DNA from: Mangrovimicrobium sp033283385
GTDB lineage: Bacteria > Pseudomonadota > Gammaproteobacteria > Pseudomonadales > Halieaceae
Length of the DNA stretch: 64,000 nt
NCBI GenBank assembly: GCA_033283385.1
Contig: JAWMQQ010000001.1
Span: forward strand, 2,542,001 to 2,606,000
Direction of reading: 5' to 3'
Position numbers and translations under genes: made by a program. The notes under the pieces are model-generated. The model made no database searches and was not told the origin of the DNA. It saw only the letters and a list, made by a program, of their open reading frames with translations. How positions within the stretch are numbered: the first letter of the stretch is position 1; every line of letters starts with the position of its first letter. Below are positions 22,975 through 31,157 of the stretch, piece after piece.

Positions 22975-23382
22975 TTATTTGACGATCTTGAGGGAGGGGC
23001 GGCCTTCGGGCTTGTTGGAACCGTTGCCGGAGCCGTCCGGGGTATCGTCGGGCGGCGGTTCGCCCTTCTCCTCAGCCTCGAACACCATGCCCTGCCCGTT
23101 CTCGCGGGCGTAGATGCCGATCACCGCGCTCACCGGCGCGTAGATGTCGGTGGCGACACCACCGAAGCGGCCGTTGAAGGCGACCGCGGTGTTGGTAATG
23201 TTGAGGTCCATGACCGCAGTCGGCGAGATGTTGAGGACGATCTGGCCGTTCTTCACATACTGCTCGGGCACCATCACGTTCTCGACGGTGGCATCCACGA
23301 GGATATAGGGCGTGCAGCCGTTATCCACGATCCACTCGTAGAGGGCGCGCATGATGTAGGGACGGCTAGGCGTCATCGACAT
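22975..23382 (-). CDS. sspB: ClpXP specificity-enhancing factor SspB
   Basis: A 135-residue adaptor that brings ssrA-tagged proteins to ClpXP. The folded substrate-binding part covers residues 1-100 (RPYIMRALYEWIVDNGCTPYILVD, NISPTAVMDLNITN, FNGRFGGVATDIYAPVSAVIGIYARENG). An acidic, Gly/Pro/Asn-rich linker follows, and the tail RPSLKIVK is the ClpX-binding motif. It lies 22 nt downstream of sspA in the usual order. Confidence 0.95.
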   Translation of the reverse strand: MSMTPSRPYIMRALYEWIVDNGCTPYILVDATVENVMVPEQYVKNGQIVLNISPTAVMDLNITNTAVAFNGRFGGVATDIYAPVSAVIGIYARENGQGMVFEAEEKGEPPPDDTPDGSGNGSNKPEGRPSLKIVK

Positions 23383-23404
23383 GACCAGTCAACTCCAGCC
23401 CGGG

Positions 23405-24037
23405 TCAGGGGCGCATTTCCCGTTCCTGTTCGGAGAGGCTCTCCTGGAAAGAGTCACGCGAGAACAGCGCGTCCATGTAGGCGAGCAGCGGCTTGGTTTG
23501 CTTGGACGCACGGATGTCGATGCCCAGTGACGGCAAGCGCCACAGGATGGGGGCGATACAGCAGTCCACCAGGGTGAACTCCTCGCTCATGAAGAAGGGC
23601 TTCTCGGCAAAGATCGGGGCGATCCCGGTGATGCCTTCCTTGAGTTCCTTGGTCGCCTTCTTGATCACGTTGTCGCTGCGCGTGGTCAGGATGGAGTCGA
23701 CCTGGGAGCACCAGTCGCGCTCGATGCGGTGGATCAGCAGGCGGCTCTCGGCGCGCGCGACCGGGTACACCGGCAGCAGCGGCGGGTGCGGGAAGCGCTC
23801 GTCCAGGTATTCCATCATCACCTTGGACTCGTACAGCACCAGCTCGCGGTCGACCAGGGTCGGCAGGCTGTTATAGGGGTTCAGCTCGGACAGTTCGGCC
23901 GGGGGATGGGCGGCGTCCGTATCGATAAGATCGACAGTCACACCCTTCTCGGCCAGGACGATACGCACGCGGTGGCTATAGTGGCTCGTACTGTCAGAAA
24001 AGAAGGTCATGGACGACCGTTTTGTCACAACACCCAT
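23405..24037 (-). CDS. sspA: Stringent starvation protein A
   Basis: A 210-residue glutathione-transferase-fold protein that binds RNA polymerase. The N-terminal thioredoxin-like half has SMTFFSDSTSHYSHRVRIVLAEKGV, and the helical half ends with FTLVDCCIAPILWRLPSLGI. I start at MGVVTKR since GAGG lies 8 nt before it; an ATG 33 nt upstream is less well placed. It follows the bc1 genes and precedes sspB, all on one strand. Confidence 0.94.
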   Translation of the reverse strand: MGVVTKRSSMTFFSDSTSHYSHRVRIVLAEKGVTVDLIDTDAAHPPAELSELNPYNSLPTLVDRELVLYESKVMMEYLDERFPHPPLLPVYPVARAESRLLIHRIERDWCSQVDSILTTRSDNVIKKATKELKEGITGIAPIFAEKPFFMSEEFTLVDCCIAPILWRLPSLGIDIRASKQTKPLLAYMDALFSRDSFQESLSEQEREMRP

Positions 24038-24099
24038 CGGGATTTCCTCAATTACTTCAGCTAGAGACAACAGCGCGGACTGGGCCCGCTGTTATCCGG

Positions 24100-26139
24100 T
24101 CAATGCACGTCTTTCCAGTACTCGCGGTTGAGCAACCAGGTAAAGACGAAGAACAGGACGATGAACAGCAGCACGAAAATACCTGTGCGCTGGCGTTCAG
24201 CGGCCATTGGCTCGGCGGTATAGGCGAGGAAGTTCACCAGGTCGTGCATGGCACCGTCGAACTCATCAGGTGTCATGCTGCCCTTCTGCACCAGCTTGAG
24301 CTGGCCGCAGGGCTCCTCGAGGATGTCCTCGCCCGTCAGCGGATCGCGCTTGATACCGCCGTTTGCCGCCTTTACCGGCCCCAGTGCACACTCCTGCATA
24401 CCCTGCAGCTCCAGCATCACGTCGGGCATGCCGACATCCTTGAACACGCGATTGTTCACGCCGTAAGGACGGCTGGGGTCGCTGTAGAAGTTGCGCAGGT
24501 ATGTGTACAGCCATTCCGGCTGGCGGGCCCGGGAAACCAGTGTCAGGTCCGGCGGCGCAGCGCCGAACCACTTCTTGGCGAGCTTCTCGTCCATGGCGCT
24601 ATGCATGAGCGAGCCGATCTTTACGTCCGGGTCGAAGATCAGGTTGGCCTGCATCAGGTCGTCCGGGATGCCCAGGTCCGCCGCCACGCGATTATACCGC
24701 GAGTACTGCAGTGAGTGGCAGCCCATGCAGTAATTCATGTAGATCCTGGCGCCATTTTGCAGCGAGGCCTTGTCGTGGAGGTCGGGCTTGAACTCGTCAC
24801 AGGCGATCGTGCCGCAATCGTGGGCCGCCTCGGCGCCGACCGCCTTCAGCGGGATGATGGTCAGGGCGAGGATCAGTGCCAGCGCGCCGACGCTGCCCCA
24901 GAAGCCGATCCCGCCGTCCATGGTGACGCGCTCCGGTACCGGGCTGGTCCTGTCCAGCTTGGTCCAGATGGGCATCAGCAGGAAGAAGGCGAAGTAGATG
25001 ATCGCGCAGATCTGTGCCAGGAAGGTGCGGTCGGGGGTCGGCGGCTTGACGCCGAGCACGCCGAGGATCAGGAAGCTGGCCACGAACAGCACCAGCATCA
25101 CCTTGGTGATATTGCCGCGATAGCGCCAGGACTTGACCGGGCTGCGGTCGAGCCAGGGCAGCACGAAGGGAATCGCCACCGAGGCTGCGAACACGATGAA
25201 GCCCCAGAACTTGTCCGGCACCGCGCGCAGCATCGAGTAATACGGGGTGAAGTACCACACCGGCGCGATGTGTTCCGGCGTCTTCAGGTTGTTCGCCTGC
25301 TCGAAGTTGGCATGCTCCAGGAAGTAGCCGCCCATCTCCGGCAGGAAGAAGATGATGCCGCAGAAGATGAACAGGAACACTGCGATCGCCTGCAGGTCGT
25401 GCACCGTGTAGTACGGGTGGAATGCGACGCCGTCCAGCGGTATGCCGTCAGGGCCTTTCTTCTTCTTGATGTCCACGCCGTCGGGGTTGTTGGAACCCAC
25501 CTCGTGCAGCGCCAGCAGGTGCAGCACCACCAGCGCCAGCAGCACGATGGGCAGGGCCACCACGTGCAGGGCGAAGAAGCGGTTCAGGGTAATGCCCGAG
25601 ATCAGGTAGTCGCCGCGAATCCAGGTCACCAGGTCGTCGCCGACCACGGGGATCGCCCCGAACAGCGAGATGATCACCTGCGCGCCCCAGTAGGACATCT
25701 GGCCCCAGGGCAGCACGTAGCCGACGAAGGCCTCGGCCATGAGGATCACGAAGATCAGCATGCCGAAGATCCAGATCAGCTCCCGCGGCTTCTTGTACGA
25801 GCCGTAAAGCAGCGCGCGGAACATGTGCAGGTACACCACGATAAAGAACGCCGAGGCGCCGGTGGAGTGCATGTAGCGCAGGATCCAGCCGTAGTCGACA
25901 TCGCGCATGATGTACTCGACGGAGGCGAAGGCGCCCTCCTGGCTGGGGTTGTAGTTCATTGTCAGCCAGATGCCGGTGAGCAGCTGGTTGACCAGTACCA
26001 GCAGCGACAGCACGCCGAAGAAGTACCAGAAGTTGAAGTTCTTGGGCGCGTAGTACTTGCCCATGTGGGTGTTCCACGCCCGCATGATGGGCAGGCGGGC
26101 ATCGACCCAGTCGCGCAATCCGATAAGCAGGTTAATCAT
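24100..26139 (-). CDS. Fused cytochrome b / cytochrome c1 of the bc1 complex
   Basis: A single 679-residue frame. Residues 1 to about 400 are cytochrome b with heme-ligand histidines in MHSTGASAFFIVVYLHMFR and ALHVVALPIVLLALVVLHLLALH, the Qo motif PEW replaced here by TPEHIAPVWYF, and PWGQMSYWGAQVI. A hydrophobic stretch ending PLKAVGAEAA at about 440-463 looks like an internal signal peptide. Cytochrome c1 follows, with heme motif CMGCH, and a C-terminal anchor (TGIFVLLFIVLFFVFTWLL). Most gammaproteobacteria have separate petB and petC; a fbcH-type fusion is known in Bradyrhizobium. Its ATG overlaps the petA stop (TGATG). Confidence 0.92.
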   Translation of the reverse strand: MINLLIGLRDWVDARLPIMRAWNTHMGKYYAPKNFNFWYFFGVLSLLVLVNQLLTGIWLTMNYNPSQEGAFASVEYIMRDVDYGWILRYMHSTGASAFFIVVYLHMFRALLYGSYKKPRELIWIFGMLIFVILMAEAFVGYVLPWGQMSYWGAQVIISLFGAIPVVGDDLVTWIRGDYLISGITLNRFFALHVVALPIVLLALVVLHLLALHEVGSNNPDGVDIKKKKGPDGIPLDGVAFHPYYTVHDLQAIAVFLFIFCGIIFFLPEMGGYFLEHANFEQANNLKTPEHIAPVWYFTPYYSMLRAVPDKFWGFIVFAASVAIPFVLPWLDRSPVKSWRYRGNITKVMLVLFVASFLILGVLGVKPPTPDRTFLAQICAIIYFAFFLLMPIWTKLDRTSPVPERVTMDGGIGFWGSVGALALILALTIIPLKAVGAEAAHDCGTIACDEFKPDLHDKASLQNGARIYMNYCMGCHSLQYSRYNRVAADLGIPDDLMQANLIFDPDVKIGSLMHSAMDEKLAKKWFGAAPPDLTLVSRARQPEWLYTYLRNFYSDPSRPYGVNNRVFKDVGMPDVMLELQGMQECALGPVKAANGGIKRDPLTGEDILEEPCGQLKLVQKGSMTPDEFDGAMHDLVNFLAYTAEPMAAERQRTGIFVLLFIVLFFVFTWLLNREYWKDVH

Positions 26140-26741
26140 CAGGCTGCCTCCGCGTCTATGCCGACCACAAGGACATTGTCACCCTCGTAGGAATACGGGG
26201 GGACGATCAGGTTGGTCGGGGCGGGTACGCCTGCATAGACGCGCCCGGCCATATCGAAGCGGGAACCGTGGCAGGGGCAGTAGAAGCCACCCTCCCAGGG
26301 CTGGCCGGCGCTGCTGAGGTCCGCGGCGCCGACTTCGGGCCGGAACTTCGGCGCACAGCCGAGGTGTGTGCAGACGCCCTCGATCACCAGGATCTCCGGC
26401 CGCAGGGACCGGTCGATGCCATGGATATAGGCGGGCTGCTGGGAAATTTCGGACTCGGGGTCCTTCAGATGCGCATCGTTCTGCGGCAGCTCCTCGAGCT
26501 GCGCCGGCGTGCGGTGGACCACGTAGATCGGCTTGCCCCGCCATTCGATGACAATCATCTGGCCCGGCTCAAGCTTGCTGATATCGGCCTTGACCGGTGC
26601 CCCGGCGGCCTTGGCTTTTGCGGATGGATTCCACGAACCAACAAAAGGTACCGCTATTCCCACTGCCCCCGCGATACCGACCGCGCTGGTAGCTGCCGTC
26701 AGGAACTTCCTCCTGCCGGCGTTTACGCCTTCGCTACTCAT
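26139..26741 (-). CDS. petA: Rieske iron-sulfur subunit of the bc1 complex
   Basis: A 200-residue protein with a twin-arginine signal-anchor (GRRKFLTAATSAVGIAG). The [2Fe-2S] site is CTHLGC and CPCHGSRFD. It takes electrons from ubiquinol and passes them to cytochrome c1. The start at MSSEG is behind AAAGGAAG; an upstream ATG in frame would add 26 implausible residues. It is the first gene of the petA-petBC operon. Confidence 0.95.
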   Translation of the reverse strand: MSSEGVNAGRRKFLTAATSAVGIAGAVGIAVPFVGSWNPSAKAKAAGAPVKADISKLEPGQMIVIEWRGKPIYVVHRTPAQLEELPQNDAHLKDPESEISQQPAYIHGIDRSLRPEILVIEGVCTHLGCAPKFRPEVGAADLSSAGQPWEGGFYCPCHGSRFDMAGRVYAGVPAPTNLIVPPYSYEGDNVLVVGIDAEAA

Positions 26742-26819
26742 GCTTCCTTTCCCCCTGGACTGAAGGCGTGCCGGTGAGCGAGAACGCGCGCCGTACCCAC
26801 CTCTCACAAAACGCAGCAA

Positions 26820-26848
26820 ATACTAAGGTTTTTATTACATTCTTACAA
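26820..26848 (-). promoter_or_regulatory. Candidate sigma-70 promoter of petA-petBC
   Basis: On the minus strand TTGTAA (26848-26843) and TAGTAT (26825-26820) are 17 nt apart in an AT-rich pocket. It lies about 80 nt before the petA ATG and after the rpsI terminator. Confidence 0.55.
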
Positions 26849-26917
26849 GGCGAACGCCTTGATTTGCAAGCCTTTTGCGCCGCCTCAAACCCCCTGCGGG
26901 ACTAACGTGGCATGCAT

Positions 26918-26951
26918 AAAAAAACGTCCGCCCGATTGCGCGGGCGGACGT
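26918..26951 (-). terminator. Intrinsic terminator of rplM-rpsI
   Basis: Minus-strand stem ACGTCCGCCCG (26951-26941) pairs with CGGGCGGACGT (26934-26924) around CGCAAT, followed by seven T. It lies 44 nt after rpsI and separates the ribosomal genes from petABC. Confidence 0.88.
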
Positions 26952-26994
26952 TTCGAGTATAACAGCGGGCCCCGGCGGGGCCCAGTACATCCGC

Positions 26995-27387
26995 TTAGCG
27001 CTTGGAGTACTGCGGACGCTTGCGCGCCTTGCGCAGGCCCACTTTCTTCCGCTCGACTTCGCGGGCGTCGCGGGTGACGTAACCGGCCTTGCGCAGGGTG
27101 GCGCGCAGGGTTTCGTCGTATTCCATCAGGGCGCGGGTGATGCCGTGGCGGATGGCGCCGGCCTGGCCGAAGCTGCCGCCGCCTGCAACCGTTACGTTGA
27201 TGTCGAATTTGTCATTTAATTCAACGAGTTCCAGCGGCTGGCGCACGATCATGCGAGCCACTTCGCGGCCGAAATATTCGTCCAGCGAACGCTTGTTGAC
27301 GGTGATGTTGCCTGCGCCGCTCTGCAGGAATACGCGGGCAGTGGAGGTCTTGCGACGTCCGGTTCCGTAATACTGGGTAGCTGACAT
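26995..27387 (-). CDS. rpsI: 30S ribosomal protein S9
   Basis: A 130-residue protein of normal length. It starts SATQYYGTGRRKTSTARVFL and ends KARKRPQYSKR, the tail that reaches the P-site tRNA. It follows rplM after 12 nt, the universal pair. Confidence 0.98.
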   Translation of the reverse strand: MSATQYYGTGRRKTSTARVFLQSGAGNITVNKRSLDEYFGREVARMIVRQPLELVELNDKFDINVTVAGGGSFGQAGAIRHGITRALMEYDETLRATLRKAGYVTRDAREVERKKVGLRKARKRPQYSKR

Positions 27388-27399
27388 AGATGGAGTCCG

Positions 27400-27828
27400 T
27401 TAGATGTTCAGGGGCTGGGGCTGCTGAGCGGCATGCGGATGCTCAGTACCAGCGTATACTTTCAGCTTCTTGAACATGGCGCGGCCCAGCGGGTTGCGCG
27501 GCAACATGCCCTTCACTGCACTCTGGATCACCCGCTCGGGGGCCTTGTCGATCTGCTTTTCGAAAGAAATCGACTTGATACCGCCCGGGAAGCCGGTGTG
27601 GTGGTAATACATCTTGTCGGTCGCCTTGGCGCCGGTGACACGAATTTTCTCCGCATTGATCACGACAATGTAATCGCCGGTATCGACATGCGGTGTGTAC
27701 TCGGCTTTGTGCTTGCCGCGCAAACGATGCGCGATTTCACTGGCCAGGCGCCCCAGGGTCTTGTCAGCGGCGTCGACCACGAACCAGTCGCGGGACACCT
27801 CTTCTGCTTTGGCACTATAAGTTTTCAT
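27400..27828 (-). CDS. rplM: 50S ribosomal protein L13
   Basis: A 142-residue protein with KTLGRLASEIAHRLRGKHKAEYTPHVDTGDY and KMYYHHTGFPGGIKS. The start at MKTYSAK is the family start; an upstream ATG in frame lies in the leader. It is first in rplM-rpsI with a hairpin leader, as in E. coli, where L13 represses its own mRNA. Confidence 0.98.
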   Translation of the reverse strand: MKTYSAKAEEVSRDWFVVDAADKTLGRLASEIAHRLRGKHKAEYTPHVDTGDYIVVINAEKIRVTGAKATDKMYYHHTGFPGGIKSISFEKQIDKAPERVIQSAVKGMLPRNPLGRAMFKKLKVYAGTEHPHAAQQPQPLNI

Positions 27829-27840
27829 GAGAATGACTGC

Positions 27841-27866
27841 CTCTTGGAGGGCTCCAATTTCGAGAG
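27841..27866 (-). ncRNA. Leader hairpin of rplM (possible L13 autoregulation site)
   Basis: The minus-strand leader folds as CUC...UUGGA-GCCC-UCCAA-GAG just before the ATG. The 3' side (GAGG) is also the likely ribosome site, so folding would hide it. Autoregulation by L13 is known in E. coli; similarity of this hairpin to that one is inferred. Confidence 0.45.
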
Positions 27867-27871
27867 CGCGA

Positions 27872-27900
27872 ATACTACCCAATGGACTGGGGCATTTCAA
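27872..27900 (-). promoter_or_regulatory. Candidate sigma-70 promoter of rplM-rpsI
   Basis: TTGAAA (27900-27895) and TAGTAT (27877-27872) on the minus strand are 17 nt apart, giving a leader of about 40 nt. Confidence 0.6.
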
Positions 27901-28071
27901 GCCGGAAAACCGAATAATTTTCGCCACTTAGCGCGCCCCCAAAGTGTGAATTTTGCGCTCCGGCGGGACGCTTCCGGGCAGCCCCGCCGCGGGGTGCGCA
28001 ACTATGGCACGGATTGCCCGCCGCGGACACCCCGCGAGCAGCAAAATAGCCCGCCCCGGCGACAGCAACCG

Positions 28072-29172
28072 CTAGGGCTTGTGCTCCCGCGCCAGGTACT
28101 CGTGGGACTGCATCTCCTGCAACCGCGACTGGGTCCGCTGGAACTCGAAACCCAGGCTGCCACTGGTGTAGAGCTCCAGCAGCGGCCTGGCGGCGGCCAG
28201 CACCAGCTTGACGTTGCGGTCGTAGAACTCGTCGACCAGGTTGATGAAGCGCCGCGCCTGGTCGTTGAGTTCGCTGGTGAACTCCGGCACCCCGGACAGC
28301 ACCACGGCGTGGAACACCCGCGCCAGTTCGATGTAATCGTTCTGCGAACGCGGCCCGTCGCACAGTTCGGCGAAGTCGAACCAGGCGACGTCGTCCGCCA
28401 CCCGGCGGCAGGTCAGGTAGCGGCCGTTGACCTGGATGCGCTCCCAGTGCCGGGCCGGGGTCGCCGCCAGCGCGGTGAAGCTGTGCTCCAGGCTGCGGTC
28501 GGCGGCCTCGCCCAGCGGGCAGTGGTAGAGCTCCGCCTGCTGCAGGGTGCGCAGCCGGTAATCCACCCCCGCGTCCACGTTGACCACCTGGGTGTACTTC
28601 TGGATCAGCCGGATCGCCGGCAGGAAACGCTGGCGCTGCAGGCCGTTCTCGTAGAGGTGCTCGGGCACGATGTTGGAGGTCGCCACCAGGGTCACGCCGC
28701 GGGCGAACAGCGCCTCCATCAGGTTGCCGAGGATCATGGCGTCACCGATGTCGGTGACGAAAAACTCGTCGAAGCAGACCACCACGGCTTCCCCGGCGAG
28801 GTGGTCCGCGATGGTCTCGAGTGGGTTCTTCTCGCCTTCCAGTTCGGTCAGTTCGCTGTGCACGCGCTGCATGAAGCGGTGGAAGTGCACCCGCAGCTTG
28901 CGCTGGAATGGCAGGCAGTCGAAAAACGTGTCGACCAGGTAGGTCTTGCCGCGGCCGACGCCACCCCACAGGTAGAGCCCGATCTCCGGCTCCACCGGTT
29001 CCCGGCGCAGCTTGCGCAACAGCCCCCCGAACAATCCGTCACCGCCCCGCTGCCGCTGCAGCAGGCGCTCGTACAGGTCCTGCAACAGGCGTACGGCCGC
29101 CTCCTGCGCCGGGTCGTGGGTAAAACCCTCCCGTTGCAGGTCGGCCTGATAGCGTTCCCAGGGTGTGCTCAT
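28072..29172 (-). CDS. zapE: Cell division ATPase ZapE (AFG1-like)
   Basis: A 366-residue AAA-like ATPase that associates with the Z-ring. It has the conserved LYLWGGVGRGKTYLVDTFF (Walker A), VVCFDEFFVTDIGDAMIL (Walker B) and ATSNIVPEHLYENGLQRQRFLPAI sensor segments. The start MSTPWERYQADLQREGF matches the family. It stands directly upstream of rplM-rpsI, the common order in gammaproteobacteria. The 243-nt gap to rplM holds the rplM promoter and leader. Confidence 0.94.
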   Translation of the reverse strand: MSTPWERYQADLQREGFTHDPAQEAAVRLLQDLYERLLQRQRGGDGLFGGLLRKLRREPVEPEIGLYLWGGVGRGKTYLVDTFFDCLPFQRKLRVHFHRFMQRVHSELTELEGEKNPLETIADHLAGEAVVVCFDEFFVTDIGDAMILGNLMEALFARGVTLVATSNIVPEHLYENGLQRQRFLPAIRLIQKYTQVVNVDAGVDYRLRTLQQAELYHCPLGEAADRSLEHSFTALAATPARHWERIQVNGRYLTCRRVADDVAWFDFAELCDGPRSQNDYIELARVFHAVVLSGVPEFTSELNDQARRFINLVDEFYDRNVKLVLAAARPLLELYTSGSLGFEFQRTQSRLQEMQSHEYLAREHKP

Positions 29173-29316
29173 GGACGTGATTTGATGATGGTAATGCCGG
29201 GCGGCCCACTTTACCCACAGGCCCCGCGGTTGGCAACGCCGTCCGCCACCACCTGGCCACCTGCATCGCTCGCTGGCGGGCAGATCGCGGATTGACGGGC
29301 GGGCGCTCCGGCAGCC

Positions 29317-29393
29317 GGCGGGCGGGCGTCACGGCGCCCCGCTTGCTCGAAAGCGTTTATACTCGCCGCGGGGCGCCGTGACGCCCGCCCGCC
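29317..29393 (+). repeat. 77-bp hairpin element B1
   Basis: Arms 29317-29342 and 29368-29393 are perfect reverse complements (26/26). Core 29343-29367 is identical to those of A1 and A2. The arm sequence is different from A1 and A2. It faces B2 across 61 nt. Confidence 0.9.
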
Positions 29394-29454
29394 TCTTTTG
29401 GTGCGCTGTTCGCCGGGCCGACTCGTGAGCGCTGCCGACCCACGCGCGGTGCGA

Positions 29455-29531
29455 GGCGATCGCGCGGCAATGTGCCTCGCGGCGAATCAAAACGCTCTTG
29501 AGCAAGCACGGCGCATTGGTGCACGACCGCC
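29455..29531 (-). repeat. 77-bp hairpin element B2 with mismatched arms
   Basis: Arms 29455-29480 and 29506-29531 match at only 19 of 26 positions, unlike every other copy. Core 29481-29505 is a variant (GGCGAATCAAAACGC and CTTGAGCAA at its ends). The left arm equals that of C2 (24/26), while the right arm is closer to B3 (20/26) than to its own partner. This fits a recombinant. Confidence 0.82.
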
Positions 29532-29547
29532 GGGAAATTGCACCCGA

Positions 29548-29575
29548 TGCGAGGCGATCGCGCGGGCACCGGAAA
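29548..29575. repeat. Remnant of a hairpin element without core
   Basis: TGCGAGGCGATCGCGCGG (29548-29565) repeats 29450-29467 exactly. It is then followed at once by CACCGGAAA, which resembles the outer right boundary CGCCGGGAAA of full copies. This looks like an internally deleted copy. Confidence 0.55.
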
Positions 29576-29590
29576 CCGCGCTCAATGTGA

Positions 29591-29667
29591 GGCGCTCGTG
29601 CGCAAACTTGCCGTGCGGCGAATCAAAACGCCCTTGAGCAAGCACGGCAAGTTTGCGGACGAGCGCC
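29591..29667 (-). repeat. 77-bp hairpin element B3
   Basis: Arms 29591-29616 and 29642-29667 match at 25 of 26 positions. Core 29617-29641 differs from the B2 core at one base. It has the same orientation as B2, 59 nt away, so cluster B has a third copy. The whole gap 29173-29787 holds only these elements, the remnant and the zapG promoter region. Confidence 0.9.
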
Positions 29668-29787
29668 GGAAACAGTGCGCAAATCAAGAAGAGCACCGGG
29701 AAATGAGCGCCGGCCTATGGAGTCGCGCGCCAAGGCGGGTATACTGCCCACTGCCGGAGTGCACCACGGGACAAACAAGGAGAAGCC

Positions 29788-30258
29788 GTGTACAGCCTGA
29801 CCTTCCTCATCATCTGCACCGCCGTCGGCCTGCTGGCCGGCGTGGGCATCGGCATGCTGCTGAGCCAGCGTGTTACGCCCTCGGGGCAGAAGCGCCGCGC
29901 GGCGGAGCGCCAGCTCGACGAGTTGCTGCAGGAGAAGAAGGCCTACGAGGACGAGGTCGTGGAGCACTTTACCGACACCGCGCGGCTGCTCAACCAGCTC
30001 ACCGAGAGCTACCGGGACGTACACAACCACCTGGCGCGGGGCGCGTCCGAGCTGTGCCGCGGCTACAGCCAGGTCGCGCTGGAGAAAATGGAGCGCAAGG
30101 TGGATCTCAACGACATTCCCGCCGACCTCGCGGACATCCAGCCGCCGAAAGACTATGCACCGAAGTCCTCGCCCGACGACAAGGGCATGCTGAGTGAGGA
30201 TTTCGGGCTGGAACGCAAGCAGGGCGAAGGCGAAACGCGCACTCCCCCGCCGCTGTAA
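29788..30258 (+). CDS. zapG: ZapG / YhcB (DUF1043) membrane protein
   Basis: A 156-residue inner-membrane protein with one N-terminal helix (LTFLIICTAVGLLAGVGIGMLL). A cytoplasmic coiled coil follows at about 35-85 (AERQLDELLQEKKAYEDEVVEHFTDT), with LARGASELC and a disordered Pro-rich tail. Family members link division, envelope growth and cell shape. The start is a GTG with AAGGAG 5 nt upstream. TATACT at 29740 may be its -10 box. Confidence 0.88.
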   Translation: MYSLTFLIICTAVGLLAGVGIGMLLSQRVTPSGQKRRAAERQLDELLQEKKAYEDEVVEHFTDTARLLNQLTESYRDVHNHLARGASELCRGYSQVALEKMERKVDLNDIPADLADIQPPKDYAPKSSPDDKGMLSEDFGLERKQGEGETRTPPPL

Positions 30259-30283
30259 GCCGTCGCCGGGCGGCGATTCCGGC

Positions 30284-31045
30284 TCAGACCGGGTTGTCGC
30301 AATCGAAAAAGCAGTGCTGCAGGGAGAATTCCCGCGCCAGCGCCTCCCCCACCGCCTGTACCCCGTAGCGCTCGGTGGCGTGATGTCCCGCGGCGACGAA
30401 AGCGATGCCCTCCTCCCGGGCCACGTGCACCGTCTGCTCCGAGGCCTCCCCGGTAATGAACACATCCGCCCCGGCAGCCACCGCAGCCTCGATATAGGAC
30501 TGCGCCGCGCCGGTGCACCAGGCCACGCGGTGCAGCTGGCGGTCCGGTTCGCCGACCAGCAGCGCCTCGCGCCCCGTCAGTTGCCGCAGCCGCTCGCACA
30601 ACTGCCCGGCGGACAGCCCTTCCGGCCACTGCCCGATATTGCCCACCGCGGTCGTATCCTCCGGTTGCAGGGGTTCGAAACCGTCGATGCCCAGCAACTG
30701 GCCCAGGCGGGCGTTGTTGCCCAGGCGCGGGTGGGCGTCCAGCGGCAGGTGGTAGGCGAACAGGCTGAGGTCATTGCCCAGCAGCGTGGCCAGCCGGCGG
30801 CGTTTCATGCCCGTAATCACGCCCGATTCGCCGCGCCAGAAATACCCGTGGTGCACCAGCAGCGCGTCGGCCCCCCAGGCCACCGCCTGGTCCAGCACCG
30901 CCTGGCTGGCGGTGACGCCGGTGGCCAGTTTGCCGACGCTCCCCCGCCCTTCGACCTGCAGGCCGTTGGGGCAGTAATCGCGGAATCGCCCGGGTTGCAG
31001 GGTGTCCTCCAGCCACTGGGAGAGGGTGTGCAGGGGTGTACTCAT
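30284..31045 (-). CDS. Nif3-like dinuclear metal centre protein
   Basis: A 253-residue YbgI/Nif3 family protein. Metal ligands are in DALLVHHGYFWRGES and ITGEASEQTVHVAREEGIAFVAAGHHATERYG. The fold forms hexameric rings with two metals per subunit. The E. coli protein has been linked to GTP cyclohydrolase-like roles and to DNA damage, but function is not settled. It is divergent from degS and convergent with zapG, with a 25-nt gap. Confidence 0.92.
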   Translation of the reverse strand: MSTPLHTLSQWLEDTLQPGRFRDYCPNGLQVEGRGSVGKLATGVTASQAVLDQAVAWGADALLVHHGYFWRGESGVITGMKRRRLATLLGNDLSLFAYHLPLDAHPRLGNNARLGQLLGIDGFEPLQPEDTTAVGNIGQWPEGLSAGQLCERLRQLTGREALLVGEPDRQLHRVAWCTGAAQSYIEAAVAAGADVFITGEASEQTVHVAREEGIAFVAAGHHATERYGVQAVGEALAREFSLQHCFFDCDNPV

Positions 31046-31157
31046 GCTGTGCCTTATTTCTCGCGGTGAGCCCGCTTGCTATACAATGCCGGTTTGCCCG
31101 CCCGCAGGCTGGCGCAGACAGATAACTCTACAGCAGCCCGGGACGCCCACCAACCGC

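Noticed and set aside
24700..24900. Possible sequencing error joining petB and petC
   Set aside because: The joint encodes a plausible internal signal segment with no change of frame or codon use, and such fusions are known. Only raw reads could exclude it fully.
28072..29172. Opposite-strand long frames over zapE, dnaE, gcvP and petBC
   Set aside because: They are shadow frames typical of high-GC genes. The recognised proteins on the other strand account for the sequence.
29398..29637. Open frames across the hairpin clusters (for example 29398-29637 and 22585-22797)
   Set aside because: They arise from the GC-rich palindromes. They lack ribosome sites and show no protein-like conservation beyond the repeated core.
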